In this document: piece after piece, positions 9,270 to 18,656 of the stretch
Layout: the number at the start of each line of letters is the position of its first letter
Position numbering within the stretch: position 1 is the stretch's first letter
NCBI RefSeq assembly: GCF_000155595.1
Contig: NZ_DS989904.1
Span: 1,085,354-1,149,353, forward strand
Direction: 5' to 3'
Origin: Synechococcus sp. PCC 7335
GTDB taxonomy: Bacteria; Cyanobacteriota; Cyanobacteriia; Phormidesmidales; Phormidesmidaceae
DNA length: 64,000 nt
Made by a program: the position numbers and the translations under genes
The notes under the pieces: generated by a model
Databases searched by the model: none
What the model was told of the DNA's origin: nothing
What the model saw: the letters and a program-made list of their open reading frames with translations, nothing else

Positions 9270-10253
9270 ATGGATAACAACCTGTTGTTGATACTCAGAG
9301 CACTACTGGCGATCGCGCTGGGCTCAGGCGGTGTCATTGCTATCTTCTATGGGCTCAATATCCTGGTTGAAAAGGCTCTACCCAAAGGAACGCAGCGCCG
9401 AATTCTGCCCTGGATTTATGTAGGACCCTCCCTCCTACTGCTGTTGGTTTATCTGGTGCTACCCACCATTCGCACTATCTATCTCAGCTTTTTCAACAAC
9501 GATTCGAGTCGCTTTGTCGGACTGAGAAACTATATTTTTGCCTTCACCTCGCCCGATATGTTGATTGCTTTTCGCAACAACCTGCTATGGCTAGTGTTAG
9601 TAACAGGTATTAGCGTTGGACTAGGGTTAATCATCGCTGTGTTAGTCGATAGGGTGCGATATGAGCCTTTGGCTAAATCCTTGATCTTCTTACCGATGGC
9701 GATTTCGTTCGTGGGCGCGAGCGTTATCTGGCGATTTGTCTATGCCTATCGGCCAGCGGGAAGTGAACAGATTGGACTACTCAACGCGGTTGTGACTTTT
9801 CTCGGGTTCGAACCGATTGGCTGGCTAGTCGAGCGTGATATCAATAACTTTGCGCTGATTGCCATTATGATTTGGCTGCAGACAGGCTTTTGTATGGTGC
9901 TGCTCTCTTCAGCCGTCAAAGGCGTGCCTAAAGATGTAATCGAAGCCGCTAGAGTAGACGGTGCTAACGAGTTTCAGATTTTTCGGCGGATTATCGTACC
10001 GATGATCATGCCAACGGTAACAGTGGTCTCCACGACGGTGATTGTCTTAGTACTGAAGGTGTTTGATATTGTTTTTGTGATGACAGGTGGCAACTTAGAT
10101 ACCGATGTGATCGCCAGTCGAATGGTCAGAGAAATGTTCAACTTTCGCAACTTTGGTCGGGGTAGTGCGATCGCAGTTATCTTACTGATCGCGGTCATTC
10201 CCGTCATGGTGGCCAACATTCGCCGCTTTCGCCAGCAGGAGCTAGATCGATGA
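9270..10253 (+). CDS. ggtC: Sugar ABC transporter permease, GgtC/AglF-type
   Basis: A 327-residue inner-membrane permease of a carbohydrate (CUT1-type) importer. About seven hydrophobic spans are visible, and the cytoplasmic EAA loop, which couples to the ATPase, is EAARVDGANEFQIFRRIIVP from about residue 225. The sequence fits the AglF/GgtC branch that takes up glucosylglycerol, sucrose and trehalose in salt-tolerant cyanobacteria. The following permease overlaps it by 4 bp (ATGA), a sign of translational coupling. The usual solute-binding protein gene (ggtB) is not next to it. The substrate is inferred from family only. Confidence 0.82.
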   Translation: MDNNLLLILRALLAIALGSGGVIAIFYGLNILVEKALPKGTQRRILPWIYVGPSLLLLLVYLVLPTIRTIYLSFFNNDSSRFVGLRNYIFAFTSPDMLIAFRNNLLWLVLVTGISVGLGLIIAVLVDRVRYEPLAKSLIFLPMAISFVGASVIWRFVYAYRPAGSEQIGLLNAVVTFLGFEPIGWLVERDINNFALIAIMIWLQTGFCMVLLSSAVKGVPKDVIEAARVDGANEFQIFRRIIVPMIMPTVTVVSTTVIVLVLKVFDIVFVMTGGNLDTDVIASRMVREMFNFRNFGRGSAIAVILLIAVIPVMVANIRRFRQQELDR

Positions 10254-11188
10254 CGAGCGCCAAATCCATTCCTCCACAATCGCCTCAGCCACGGCTACCG
10301 GGTCCGCGCTATCAGCGCAGCCGCAAAGAAAAGTCTGGGTTCGAGCAATTTGTGGCCAAAGCGCCAGTCCATATTGCGGTCGTTGCGATTGCGGTTCTGT
10401 GGACATTGCCAACGCTAGGGCTATTGATCAGCTCCTTTCGGCCCGCTGAAGACTTAACCAGTAGCGGCTGGTGGACTGTGTTTGTCAATCCGTTTGAATT
10501 TACCCAGTTCACGCTTAGCAACTATGCTCAAGTCTTGTTCGATCAGGGCATGGGACAAGCTTTTCTCAACAGCTTAGTGATTTCCGTGCCTGCGACGGTG
10601 ATTCCGATTGCGATCGCTACCTTCGCAGCCTACGCGCTTGCTTGGATGGAATTTCCCGGCCGTCAAACCTTATTCATCATTACCGTTGGGCTCCTAGTCG
10701 TACCGCTACAGATGACGTTAATTCCAATCTTGCGAGCCTATACCGCACTAGGGCTCTCTGGCACTTACCTCGCGGTTTGGCTGGCGCACAGTGCCTATGG
10801 ATTGCCGCTAGGCGTATACCTATTGCGCAATTACATTGGCTCATTGCCCCGCGATTTAATCGAAGCTGCAACGGTTGATGGCGCTTCCCACTTACAGGTA
10901 TTCTCACGAGTCATTGTTCCACTCAGCATGCCGGCGATCGCCTCTTTTGCCGTCTTTCAGTTTCTTTGGGTCTGGAATGATTTGCTTGTGGCTCTAGTAT
11001 ATCTAGGCGGCAATCAAGATGTTGCTCCAGTGACGCTAGTACTCAGAAATATTGTGGGCGATCGCGGCCAGGATTGGTTTCTTCTCACCGCTGGGGCGTT
11101 CGTCTCTATGCTGGTGCCGATGATTGTCTTTTTTGCCCTACAGCGCTACTTCGTGCGCGGTCTGCTAGCAGGCTCCGTCAAAGGATAG
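10250..11188 (+). CDS. ggtD: Sugar ABC transporter permease, GgtD/AglG-type
   Basis: The second permease of the heterodimeric channel, 312 residues. A proline- and basic-rich cytoplasmic N-terminus precedes about six membrane segments. The EAA loop reads EAATVDGASHLQVFSRVIVP from about residue 205, matching the MalG-like subunit. Its start overlaps the stop codon of the partner permease by 4 bp, and the ATPase gene starts 61 bp after its end, so the three form one transcription unit. As with the partner, uptake of compatible solutes such as glucosylglycerol or sucrose is the likely role. Confidence 0.82.
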   Translation: MTSAKSIPPQSPQPRLPGPRYQRSRKEKSGFEQFVAKAPVHIAVVAIAVLWTLPTLGLLISSFRPAEDLTSSGWWTVFVNPFEFTQFTLSNYAQVLFDQGMGQAFLNSLVISVPATVIPIAIATFAAYALAWMEFPGRQTLFIITVGLLVVPLQMTLIPILRAYTALGLSGTYLAVWLAHSAYGLPLGVYLLRNYIGSLPRDLIEAATVDGASHLQVFSRVIVPLSMPAIASFAVFQFLWVWNDLLVALVYLGGNQDVAPVTLVLRNIVGDRGQDWFLLTAGAFVSMLVPMIVFFALQRYFVRGLLAGSVKG

Positions 11189-11249
11189 AAAACCCAAACC
11201 TAGGAAATTAACCCTAAAAACTTACCCTTTATTATTTCTCTTTATTCCT

Positions 11250-12356
11250 ATGTCTAGTGTCACCTTTGAGAATGTCACCAAACAATACGAAAACGGATTT
11301 GTCGCTGTAAAAGACTTAAACATCCAGCTAGAGGATAAAGAGTTTCTGGTTCTAGTAGGACCTTCTGGCTGCGGTAAAACCACTTCGCTTAGGATGCTAG
11401 CAGGCCTAGAAGATATTACTAGCGGCAGCATCTACATCGGTGGACAAAGGGTAAACAACGTCACCCCTAAAGATCGAGATATCGCGATGGTATTTCAATC
11501 TTATGCGCTGTATCCGCATATGACTGTCGCCGAGAATATGGGCTTTAGTTTAGATCTTAAGGGCGTCTCGAAAGCTGAAATTAATAAACGAGTGAAGGCC
11601 GCCGGACAGCAGCTAGGGATTGAACACTTATTGGATCGCAAGCCCAAGCAGCTATCAGGTGGACAACGGCAGCGGGTTGCCTTGGGCCGAGCAATTGTGC
11701 GATCGCCGGCTGTTTTTTTGATGGATGAGCCGCTCTCTAACCTCGATGCCAAACTCCGGGTTCAAGCCCGCGCCGAACTCAGCCAGCTGCATAAGAAAGT
11801 TGGCACTACCTTTGTCTATGTCACTCACGATCAGGCCGAAGCAATGACGATGGGCTCTCGTATTGCGGTGATGAACAGCGGCATTTTGCAACAGATTGAC
11901 ACACCTCAAAACGTCTACGATCATCCTAACAATATTTTTGTGGCGGGCTTCTTAGGTAGCCCATCGATGAATTTTTTCGAGGCGAGGCTACTCCGACAAA
12001 ACGACGAGCTAGTCATCAAAACCGATAGCGGCATTGTTGTTCCAATCCCACCCGAGCGGCTTGAGCGCTACCTGGAATTTCAGGGTCGCCCTGTCGTTTT
12101 CGGTATCCGCCCCGAAGGGATCTACCATCCTCAGTATGTTCCGCCTGGTATTACTCCGGTCAGCATTCCAGCTACCGCTACCGTTGTCGAACTGATGGGC
12201 TATGAAATCATCGTTTACTTCACGCTGCAAGATGGCACCGAATTTATCGCCCGTTTAGACCCTAGAGCCAAAGTCGCTCCGGGCGAAGCTCTTAACCTAC
12301 AGTTCGATCTCACTCGCTTTCATCTTTTTGATCAGGAAAGCGAGCAGGTAATTTAG
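11250..12356 (+). CDS. ggtA: Sugar ABC transporter ATPase, GgtA/UgpC/MalK-type
   Basis: A 368-residue ATPase that powers sugar importers. Motifs: Walker A GPSGCGKTT at residues 37-45, signature LSGGQ at 135-139, Walker B FLMDE ending at Glu160, and H-loop His193 in VTHDQ. Beyond residue 235 is a MalK-type OB-fold regulatory domain (VFGIRPEGIY), typical of UgpC/MalK/GgtA subunits that can serve more than one permease. In Synechocystis ggtA is separate from ggtBCD; here it sits directly after the two permeases, while the binding-protein gene is missing. Identity as a CUT1 ATPase is certain; the symbol is by homology. Confidence 0.88.
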   Translation: MSSVTFENVTKQYENGFVAVKDLNIQLEDKEFLVLVGPSGCGKTTSLRMLAGLEDITSGSIYIGGQRVNNVTPKDRDIAMVFQSYALYPHMTVAENMGFSLDLKGVSKAEINKRVKAAGQQLGIEHLLDRKPKQLSGGQRQRVALGRAIVRSPAVFLMDEPLSNLDAKLRVQARAELSQLHKKVGTTFVYVTHDQAEAMTMGSRIAVMNSGILQQIDTPQNVYDHPNNIFVAGFLGSPSMNFFEARLLRQNDELVIKTDSGIVVPIPPERLERYLEFQGRPVVFGIRPEGIYHPQYVPPGITPVSIPATATVVELMGYEIIVYFTLQDGTEFIARLDPRAKVAPGEALNLQFDLTRFHLFDQESEQVI

Positions 12357-12474
12357 ACGACCTAAGCCAGCAAGACGTTGCCCCTTCCCAAACCACCAAA
12401 GGAGCGCATTCACCTTTTCAAAAGCAGGATTTACCTGATACGAGCAGTGAACTCTACTGCGCCTAGTACTGTGC

Positions 12475-14109
12475 TTAGGAAGCTTCAACAATAGTAATTG
12501 GCAGTTCGCTCATCTCTAAGAGGTGGTGAGCTACCGAACCAACAGATCTTTTAGCAGTCGTCTGCGCATTAATAAAGCTGAAGCTGTTCTTACCGACAAC
12601 AATATCGGTTGCGTGGTAGGTAATAGCAGCCTGTAGGATTTCTCTCTCAATCGAGCCTGAGACTGTAACAAATTGATGGCGGATATCAGCTAGCAACTTA
12701 TGGCTCTGAATCTCTAGACAGTCGAGTTCTAGGCTATCTAGCTGCTGATAGATATGAATTACTACAACGCTAGCCTCACTATGGCGCGCCATCTCTGCGG
12801 CCTTCAGTAAAACCTGTTTAGCTGTCGGAGAGCTATCGACGGCAGCGAGAAGCACAGAAGTTTGATCAACCGTTGTTTTTGTCGGATCAACCCGATCACG
12901 CTGCAATAGCTTCGGTGCGAATGTTGGAATGGCCCAAGCTCCAGCAGGTGCAGTGATCAGAATGGACAGCGCTGCGATCGCCAGAATCACCTCTCCACCT
13001 TCTATGCCCATCGCCAAAGGAATTGCTCCGATTGCAGCTTGCACCGTCGCCTTTGCCGAATTTCCTGGCAATAGGAACAGTCGTTCTTTGAAGGTCCAAT
13101 TGCTCCCTAATGTAGATAGATACCAGCCCAGCGATCGCCCTATCAGAGTCCCAATTACTAATAACAACAATCCTAGCCAAAAGATCTCTTCTAAAATGCC
13201 AATTTGAATACTCGCGCCTAGTAAAACAAATAGAACAATCTCTGCAATCGTCCATAGGCCGCCGAATCCTTGCCGTAGCTGCCTTGCGAAAGGTGGATCG
13301 GATTGAATCAAAAAGAATCCAGTTGCCATTACGGCTAGATAGCCAGAAAACAACAGCGTCTGCTGCGCGGTTACGACCAGCAATAGAGCACTACTCGCTA
13401 CGATCAAAGTACTCTGTATACCGGGCTGCACCCATTGTTGTCGAACAATCATAACTATCAGTAGCTTCGCACTCAGCCAGCCGACAACAACACCCAAGCT
13501 CACCTGCATCACGACTTGAAAGGGCAGCACTTGCAACGGACTTAGAACAAAGCCACCAGGTAAAACAACTTCTGTCGCCGCCGTTTGAGACAAGAACGCC
13601 AGCAGCAGACTAAACACTAATAGCAGCAGCACATCTGATAGGGCGCTACCCATCAAAATGGCATCGGGAATGCCCTTCTTCACGCCGTATCCCAGTCTTT
13701 TTAGCCGCAGCATTCCTGGCACAATCACTGCTGGAGATTCCGCACCGACTAAGCACCCCAGCAGCAATCCAGTGAAAAAATCAAATTGAAACAGCCACAT
13801 CGCGCAAAAAGCGACCGCGATCGCCTCAAAAGCTGCAGGTAAAAATCCCAGCCGCAGCGCCACTGTTCCCTGCTGAGCTAGCTTCTCCGGGTCTAGCCCT
13901 AACCCGGCCTTCATCAAAACCACCATCACTGCGATGCTGCGTAGCGCATCTGCTGATTGCAGCACCTCCACGCTAAGCATATTGCCCAACTGAGGACCTA
14001 ACGCAGCCCCAGCGAGCACCATACCTAGCAGCGGCGGCGCTCCTAACCGCTGAGCTAATCGGCCCGCAATCAAGCCTCCTAGTAGAATCCAAATCCAACT
14101 CGATAGCAC
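12475..14109 (-). CDS. CPA2-type cation:proton antiporter with C-terminal universal stress domain
   Basis: A 544-residue protein. Residues about 1-380 hold 11-13 hydrophobic segments of the Na+/H+ exchanger (CPA2, KefB-like) fold. From about residue 395 a UspA-like domain follows (SVLLAAVDSSPTAKQVL to the C-terminus HHLLEMSELPITIVEA), which could bind nucleotide and tune transport. It starts 6 bp after the Nudix gene stop, on the same strand, so the two are likely co-transcribed. Fusion of antiporters with USP domains is known in cyanobacteria. Whether it moves Na+ or K+ cannot be told here. Confidence 0.87.
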   Translation of the reverse strand: MLSSWIWILLGGLIAGRLAQRLGAPPLLGMVLAGAALGPQLGNMLSVEVLQSADALRSIAVMVVLMKAGLGLDPEKLAQQGTVALRLGFLPAAFEAIAVAFCAMWLFQFDFFTGLLLGCLVGAESPAVIVPGMLRLKRLGYGVKKGIPDAILMGSALSDVLLLLVFSLLLAFLSQTAATEVVLPGGFVLSPLQVLPFQVVMQVSLGVVVGWLSAKLLIVMIVRQQWVQPGIQSTLIVASSALLLVVTAQQTLLFSGYLAVMATGFFLIQSDPPFARQLRQGFGGLWTIAEIVLFVLLGASIQIGILEEIFWLGLLLLVIGTLIGRSLGWYLSTLGSNWTFKERLFLLPGNSAKATVQAAIGAIPLAMGIEGGEVILAIAALSILITAPAGAWAIPTFAPKLLQRDRVDPTKTTVDQTSVLLAAVDSSPTAKQVLLKAAEMARHSEASVVVIHIYQQLDSLELDCLEIQSHKLLADIRHQFVTVSGSIEREILQAAITYHATDIVVGKNSFSFINAQTTAKRSVGSVAHHLLEMSELPITIVEAS

Positions 14110-14115
14110 CGCATC

Positions 14116-14574
14116 CTATCCAAACGAGGCTAGACCACTTTCAATAAAGTCCAATAGTACCTGTCGATGCGGACCACCGAGCGATCGCACCTGACCTAGC
14201 TTTCGAGAATATTTTTGGCCTGAACGCACCTCTGCCACCGAACACAGTGCCATGTCCTGCCCTTCGTTCAGCTGCAGCTGGCTCAGCGGCACCGCTAATT
14301 CACCATAATAGTAGTAACGCCTGTAGCCGATGCTTTCTCGCTTGTAGAACAGCCTTAGCTGAGTAGGCGCATAGCCGACTTCCTCTATCAGTTCGCGCCT
14401 TACGCTGCATTCTGGCGATTCTTCTGCCTCCATGTGACCACCAAAAAATCCCCAGACACCTGGGTAATGAATCGTTGGGAAGTCGTCTCGTAGCTGCATC
14501 AAAAAGCAGCCTTCTCGATATAAAACGGCCATCGCTACCCGTACCAGAAACCTATCTAGATTGATATCCTCCAT
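14116..14574 (-). CDS. Nudix hydrolase
   Basis: A 152-residue pyrophosphohydrolase with a complete Nudix box from Gly46 to Tyr68: Gly46, five residues, Glu52, seven residues, Arg60-Glu61, then EEVGY ending at residue 68. The two Glu of the REXXEE core coordinate the metal. The substrate is some nucleoside diphosphate derivative and cannot be specified; the protein lacks extra domains. Its gene is the first of a two-gene unit with the antiporter, separated by 6 bp. A likely small RNA gene on the opposite strand lies directly upstream. Confidence 0.88.
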   Translation of the reverse strand: MEDINLDRFLVRVAMAVLYREGCFLMQLRDDFPTIHYPGVWGFFGGHMEAEESPECSVRRELIEEVGYAPTQLRLFYKRESIGYRRYYYYGELAVPLSQLQLNEGQDMALCSVAEVRSGQKYSRKLGQVRSLGGPHRQVLLDFIESGLASFG

Positions 14575-14621
14575 TGGACGTAAGTCTAAGAAATTTTTTC
14601 TGGTATGACGGGTATATTGGT

Positions 14622-14737
14622 TTCACGAGCGGTTGTTCACTGTGTCGGAATCGCCCTTTCTGGAGCACTCTGCGTGAATCAACAGTGAGATAGCTCAAAG
14701 GCAGACCCCCATCATCCATAGGGTCTGCCTTTTTCTT
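14622..14737 (+). ncRNA. Candidate small RNA with intrinsic terminator
   Basis: The 180-bp gap between the Nudix gene and DUF4079, both on the minus strand, holds a plus-strand unit. It has a -10-like TATATT at 14613-14618, then about 110 nt, then a strong terminator at 14700-14737. The body can fold: GTTGTTCAC at 14632-14640 pairs with GTGAATCAAC at 14674-14683 with one bulge. No plus-strand protein gene is present that would need this terminator. It does not show the conserved cores I know for Yfr1 or Yfr2. Expression is inferred, not shown. Confidence 0.45.
14697..14737 (+). terminator. Strong rho-independent terminator
   Basis: Perfect arms GGCAGACCC (14700-14708) and GGGTCTGCC (14721-14729) enclose a 12-nt loop and are followed on the plus strand by TTTTTCTT. 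Read on the minus strand the tract after the stem is only three T, so the main direction is plus. It may also weakly end the DUF4079 transcript, whose gene stops at 14753. Confidence 0.85.
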
Positions 14738-14752
14738 AGCCAAACATATTGC

Positions 14753-15229
14753 TTAGCTAAACATACTGCTCAAAATCCTTTGGACGATCTGAACGCCCGT
14801 CACAGCCTGCCAGCCGAACAGACCGACTAGAACAGTATTCAAAGCGATATGGGTATAGCGGGCTGTATCATTACCATTTTTCATAAACGGCACTAGCGAA
14901 GCCGAAGTCGCAATCAGAGCCATCATGCCAAGGCCAGCTAACAGATGGGGCCCAAAGAACAGCTTGCCATTGTTTAGGTAGGTAACACCCATGCCACCGA
15001 TACTCCCAGTCACCATAGAGGCTAGCAGTATAGACCCCGCCTGATGATGGCGAGCTAGGAACTTGCCTTTTATCAGTTGCTTCTTCTCTTCCCCAGTAGC
15101 CAAACGAGTCTGTCGATGCTGGTAGCCGAGATAGGCGGCATAAAGAGTTAAGGCAAAAATCCCCCACATTAATACTGGATGGATAAAATTAAGCCAGGGT
15201 TTAATCGCATCAATGGTCTCGGAATTCAT
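14753..15229 (-). CDS. DUF4079 domain membrane protein
   Basis: A 158-residue protein of the DUF4079 family, common in cyanobacteria and plastid-bearing organisms. Four hydrophobic segments are visible: around residues 15-32 (HPVLMWGIFALTLYAAYLG), 64-82, 90-110 and 128-150. Two His residues near helix ends (HRQT and HHQA) recall haem-ligating arrangements, but that is only an inference. The function of the family is unknown; a photosynthesis-related role has been suggested by its distribution. It is a single gene with its own upstream gap of about 170 bp. Confidence 0.85.
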   Translation of the reverse strand: MNSETIDAIKPWLNFIHPVLMWGIFALTLYAAYLGYQHRQTRLATGEEKKQLIKGKFLARHHQAGSILLASMVTGSIGGMGVTYLNNGKLFFGPHLLAGLGMMALIATSASLVPFMKNGNDTARYTHIALNTVLVGLFGWQAVTGVQIVQRILSSMFS

Positions 15230-15400
15230 AGATTCAATTTAAGATTTATTACATATTTCAGTATAGCGAAAGGTCCAATCGTTCTAAACAAATTAATCGT
15301 TGACGATTTTGATATAGTTCCTTGTTCTAGAGCGACACATATCAACTAGCTCTGTCTCCGTTCACGTCTGCTGTTTCTGCGCCTGAGTCACAGTCACTCA

Positions 15401-17161
15401 ATGAAAAATTTCCATTCCCTCACAAAGGCCACAATGCTGGCTTTGTTCACGACTCTAGTAGTCGTAGTGAGTACTCAGCTATCAGCCACGGGCAAAGTGC
15501 CTACTATGCCTTCAGCTATTGTTGCTAGCGCTGAGAGGGAAGTCACTGCCGATCTTGAAGAAGTCGCTGCTGATTCTGATACTAACGATCTTGAAGTTGA
15601 TGAAGCTGCGGAAGAATCAGTTGATTTAGAAGGAGCTGATATCGAAGAAGCGCAGCCATCAGAAGAGCCAAGCGAAGATAGTAGCCAAGAAGAGACTGAG
15701 GGGTCCGCTGATTCTGCTGAAGATGCCGCTGAGGACAGTTCGCCAAGCGTGACAGCAGAAGAGCGGGTCCGCAGAAAGCTCTTAATTCAGGCAGATAGGG
15801 AGTATGCAGCCGGAAATTTTGCGGCGGCTAGAGCCCTTTATCAGCAGGCTAAGGATCAAACTTGGCTCATTCCCCAACAGTTTTCAACGCTTCCACCTGA
15901 GCCTTTTACAGACGAGGCTTCGCTAAGACCTGGCGCAGCGGTTTACTGGAGAGAGGCGCAAGCAGGTGCTAACAATCAAACACCCGCCCAGACACTGACG
16001 GCATTAGGATTGCTTACTGAAGAGTACCCAGCTTTCATCCCAGGACATTTGCGCTACGCGATCGCCCTGCAGGAAAATGATCAGCCTGAAGCCGCCAGCG
16101 ACGTGCTTGAAGCCGCACTTACCCTATATCCTGGCCAAAGCGATTTGCTCCTAGCCCAGATCGATTTTTTTATGGCACAAGAACAGTGGTTAGAAGCGGC
16201 GATCGCCTCGCGTCAGTTCGTTGTCCTCAATTCCGATCACGTGGCCACTGAGCAGCAGCAGCAGCTAGCCGACCAAAACCTACAGCGATTTCAACAAGAG
16301 ACTAGAGCGGAGATTCGTGAAGGGGCGATCGCTAACGTCATTACCGGCGCGCTTGGCTATGCACTTACTGGCAGCATCTTTGGCCCTTTCACCGCTGCCA
16401 ACTCCGCTATTCTGCTACTACAAGGAGAAAATACTGTTGGCGCTCAAGTATCTAATCAAATTCGTCAGCGCATTCCGATGCTGCAAAACCCTGAAGCGCT
16501 TGGCTATGTACGTCGCATCGGAAATCGTCTATCCCAAGCCACTGGTCGCCGCGATCTAGACTACGAGTTTCATATCATTCTCGATCCTAATCTCAATGCC
16601 TTCGCGCTCCCTGGTGGCAAAATTTTTGTCAACGCAGGTGCCATCCTTGATACGCAATCCGAAGCAGAACTAGCCGGCCTACTCTCTCATGAGCTTGCCC
16701 ACGCTGTTCTTTCTCACGGCTTTCAAATTGCGACTAGAGGCAATCTCAGCAGCAGCATTGCCCAATACCTACCATATGGTGGATTGATCAACAACGTTTT
16801 TCTGAGTGGTTACTCTCGCAACATGGAACGACAAGCCGACATTGTCGGCACCCAGATTCTTGCAGCGAGCAACTACGCGGCCGATGGTGTCTACAACGTT
16901 ATGATCACTCTCAACGAGCAAGCCCAGGCAAGCGGTCGCAGCGTGCCTACCTGGATTTCTAGTCATCCTAACCCTGAAGATCGCGTTACCTATCTCAAGG
17001 CCCTAGTAGAACGCGGCGGCTATGATCGCTATGCCTATGAAGGCGTCGCCAGTCATGAAGAAATTCAAGTAATTGTTGCTAGAGAGCTAGCTGCATATCG
17101 AGCCCAGCGAGCGGCAGAACAATCTTCAGATAGCGTTGACGACGCAGTAGAAGCGCAATAG
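15401..17161 (+). CDS. M48-family metalloprotease with TPR-like and acidic N-terminal regions
   Basis: A 586-residue zinc protease related to BepA/YfgC, which act in the periplasm on outer-membrane protein assembly. A signal-like hydrophobic segment at about 12-30 is followed by a very acidic low-complexity stretch (about 45-120, rich in Glu, Asp and Ser). Helical TPR-like repeats follow at about 125-300. The peptidase domain has HELAH at residues 430-434 (His430, Glu431, His434) and the third zinc ligand Glu476 in NMERQAD. All catalytic residues are present. The long acidic linker is unusual compared with bacterial BepA. The gene is monocistronic. Substrate unknown. Confidence 0.9.
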   Translation: MKNFHSLTKATMLALFTTLVVVVSTQLSATGKVPTMPSAIVASAEREVTADLEEVAADSDTNDLEVDEAAEESVDLEGADIEEAQPSEEPSEDSSQEETEGSADSAEDAAEDSSPSVTAEERVRRKLLIQADREYAAGNFAAARALYQQAKDQTWLIPQQFSTLPPEPFTDEASLRPGAAVYWREAQAGANNQTPAQTLTALGLLTEEYPAFIPGHLRYAIALQENDQPEAASDVLEAALTLYPGQSDLLLAQIDFFMAQEQWLEAAIASRQFVVLNSDHVATEQQQQLADQNLQRFQQETRAEIREGAIANVITGALGYALTGSIFGPFTAANSAILLLQGENTVGAQVSNQIRQRIPMLQNPEALGYVRRIGNRLSQATGRRDLDYEFHIILDPNLNAFALPGGKIFVNAGAILDTQSEAELAGLLSHELAHAVLSHGFQIATRGNLSSSIAQYLPYGGLINNVFLSGYSRNMERQADIVGTQILAASNYAADGVYNVMITLNEQAQASGRSVPTWISSHPNPEDRVTYLKALVERGGYDRYAYEGVASHEEIQVIVARELAAYRAQRAAEQSSDSVDDAVEAQ

Positions 17162-17462
17162 CAAACAGACCTTTATGATGCGGCAAATCGGGTTGACTGG
17201 TAAGTCTCAACTGGTAATTATTAGGGGAGTCAGTCCTTGCTTCGACTCACTCTTGGACAATGACTCGCTTTTGGACAAAGCAACTAGAAACTAGCGACTA
17301 CTTAGAGTAGTCAGCAAACGCTGCTCACACAGCAGCGAGCACCCATCAACTTCATCTTCCTACTCGATTCTTTACAATTCTCAAACTCCTGACTTCCCAG
17401 CATTTCGGCTTGGTACACTAACTATGCATAACTTTCGGATATGAAGGTCGACAGAGGCAAAA
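17162..17462. other. Upstream region of acsF, no gene seen
   Basis: This gap of about 300 bases holds the leader of acsF. A Shine-Dalgarno-like AGAGG at 17453-17457 sits a suitable distance before the acsF ATG at 17463. TACACT at 17414-17419 is a possible -10 box, but no convincing -35 was seen. No open frame here looks coding. Confidence 0.5.
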
Positions 17463-18542
17463 ATGGTAGCAACCAAACCTAATCAGACGAAATTTGACGA
17501 AATTCGGCCCGGTGTGAAAGCACCTGCCAAAGATACAATTCTGACTCCTCGGTTTTACACTACCGACTTCGAAGAAATGGCAGAGATGGATGTCTCTAGC
17601 AACGAAGAAGAACTCAAAGCCATCATCGCTGAATTCAAAGTCGACTACAATCGTCACCACTTTGTTCGTAACGAGCAGTTCGAAGGTGCGTGGGACCACA
17701 TTCAAGGTGAGCGCCGTCAGGTTTTTATTGAGTTTTTAGAACGCTCGTGCACTGCCGAATTCTCAGGCTTCTTGCTTTACAAAGAACTCGCTCGCAAGCT
17801 TAAAGGGCGCAATCCCCTATTGGCTGAAGGATTCGATCTAATGAGCCGTGACGAAGCGCGTCATGCAGGCTTTCTCAATAAGGCAATGTCAGACTTTGAT
17901 CTACAGTTGGATCTAGGCTTTCTGACAAAGAGTAAAAAGTACACTTTTTTCAAGCCTAAGTTCATCTTCTATGCCACTTATCTATCAGAAAAGATCGGTT
18001 ACTGGCGCTACATTACAATCTTTCGTCACCTAGAAAAGCACCCTGAAGACACGATTTATCCTATCTTCAACTTCTTCGATAACTGGTGCCAAGACGAGAA
18101 TCGACATGGTGACTTCTTTGCGGCCATGATGAAATCTCAGCCTCAATTCTTAAACGATCTGAAGGCTCGTTTATGGTGCCGTTTCTTCTTGCTATCAGTA
18201 TTTGCCACCATGTATCTCAACGATATCCAGCGCAAGAGCTTTTATGCAGCGCTGGGTCTAGATGCTCGTGAATATGACATCGAAGTGATTAAAAAGACTA
18301 ACGAGTCAGCAGGGCGTTTGTTCCCAATTATTTTGGATGTAGAAGATCCTAAGTTCTTCGCTGAATTAGACAAGTGTACTAAGCACACTGCTGCTGTGAG
18401 TAAAATTAGTCAATCTGGCCAGAATAAGGTAATTCAAACTCTGCGCAAAATTCCTCATATCATTGCAGTCGGCAGTAAGCTAGTGAATCTGTACTTCATG
18501 AAGCCTATCAGTATGGAGGCTAACCAGAATATAGTTCGATAG
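17463..18542 (+). CDS. acsF: Magnesium-protoporphyrin IX monomethyl ester (oxidative) cyclase AcsF
   Basis: AcsF (ChlA) is the diiron oxygen-dependent cyclase that forms ring E of chlorophyll, making protochlorophyllide at the thylakoid or plasma membrane with ferredoxin as reductant. The 359-residue sequence shows the diiron ligands in two E-x-x-H motifs, Glu131/His134 (DEARHAG) and Glu212/His215 (DENRHGD), plus the Glu of the first helix near SCTAEFSGF. The N-terminus [11 protein letters not shown]-like segment (residues 29-39) is typical. A perfect terminator follows. Only one copy is in this window; many cyanobacteria carry a second (ChlAII) for low oxygen. This marks the host as an oxygenic phototroph. 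Confidence 0.96.
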   Translation: MVATKPNQTKFDEIRPGVKAPAKDTILTPRFYTTDFEEMAEMDVSSNEEELKAIIAEFKVDYNRHHFVRNEQFEGAWDHIQGERRQVFIEFLERSCTAEFSGFLLYKELARKLKGRNPLLAEGFDLMSRDEARHAGFLNKAMSDFDLQLDLGFLTKSKKYTFFKPKFIFYATYLSEKIGYWRYITIFRHLEKHPEDTIYPIFNFFDNWCQDENRHGDFFAAMMKSQPQFLNDLKARLWCRFFLLSVFATMYLNDIQRKSFYAALGLDAREYDIEVIKKTNESAGRLFPIILDVEDPKFFAELDKCTKHTAAVSKISQSGQNKVIQTLRKIPHIIAVGSKLVNLYFMKPISMEANQNIVR

Positions 18543-18607
18543 AACTACAATTTTGTTCGACAGTGATTTTTTCATGTAGCGCTATCTAAGTACTGTTGAA
18601 TCACCCC

Positions 18608-18656
18608 AAAAAGAGAAAGAGATTGTACCAACGTATACGATCTCTTTCTCTTTTTA
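18608..18656 (+). terminator. acsF rho-independent terminator
   Basis: Sixteen-base perfect arms run from 18608 (AAAAAGAGAAAGAGAT) to 18655 (ATCTCTTTCTCTTTTT) around a 16-nt loop, and the right arm ends in five T. It lies 65 bp after the acsF stop. The stem is A/T and purine rich, and because it has A-tract and T-tract ends it could work in both directions, though no minus-strand gene needs it. Confidence 0.85.

Noticed and set aside
14552-14743. 63-codon minus-strand frame across the putative small RNA
   Set aside because: It reads through the terminator stem and the Nudix start and has no family features; it is explained by the RNA unit.
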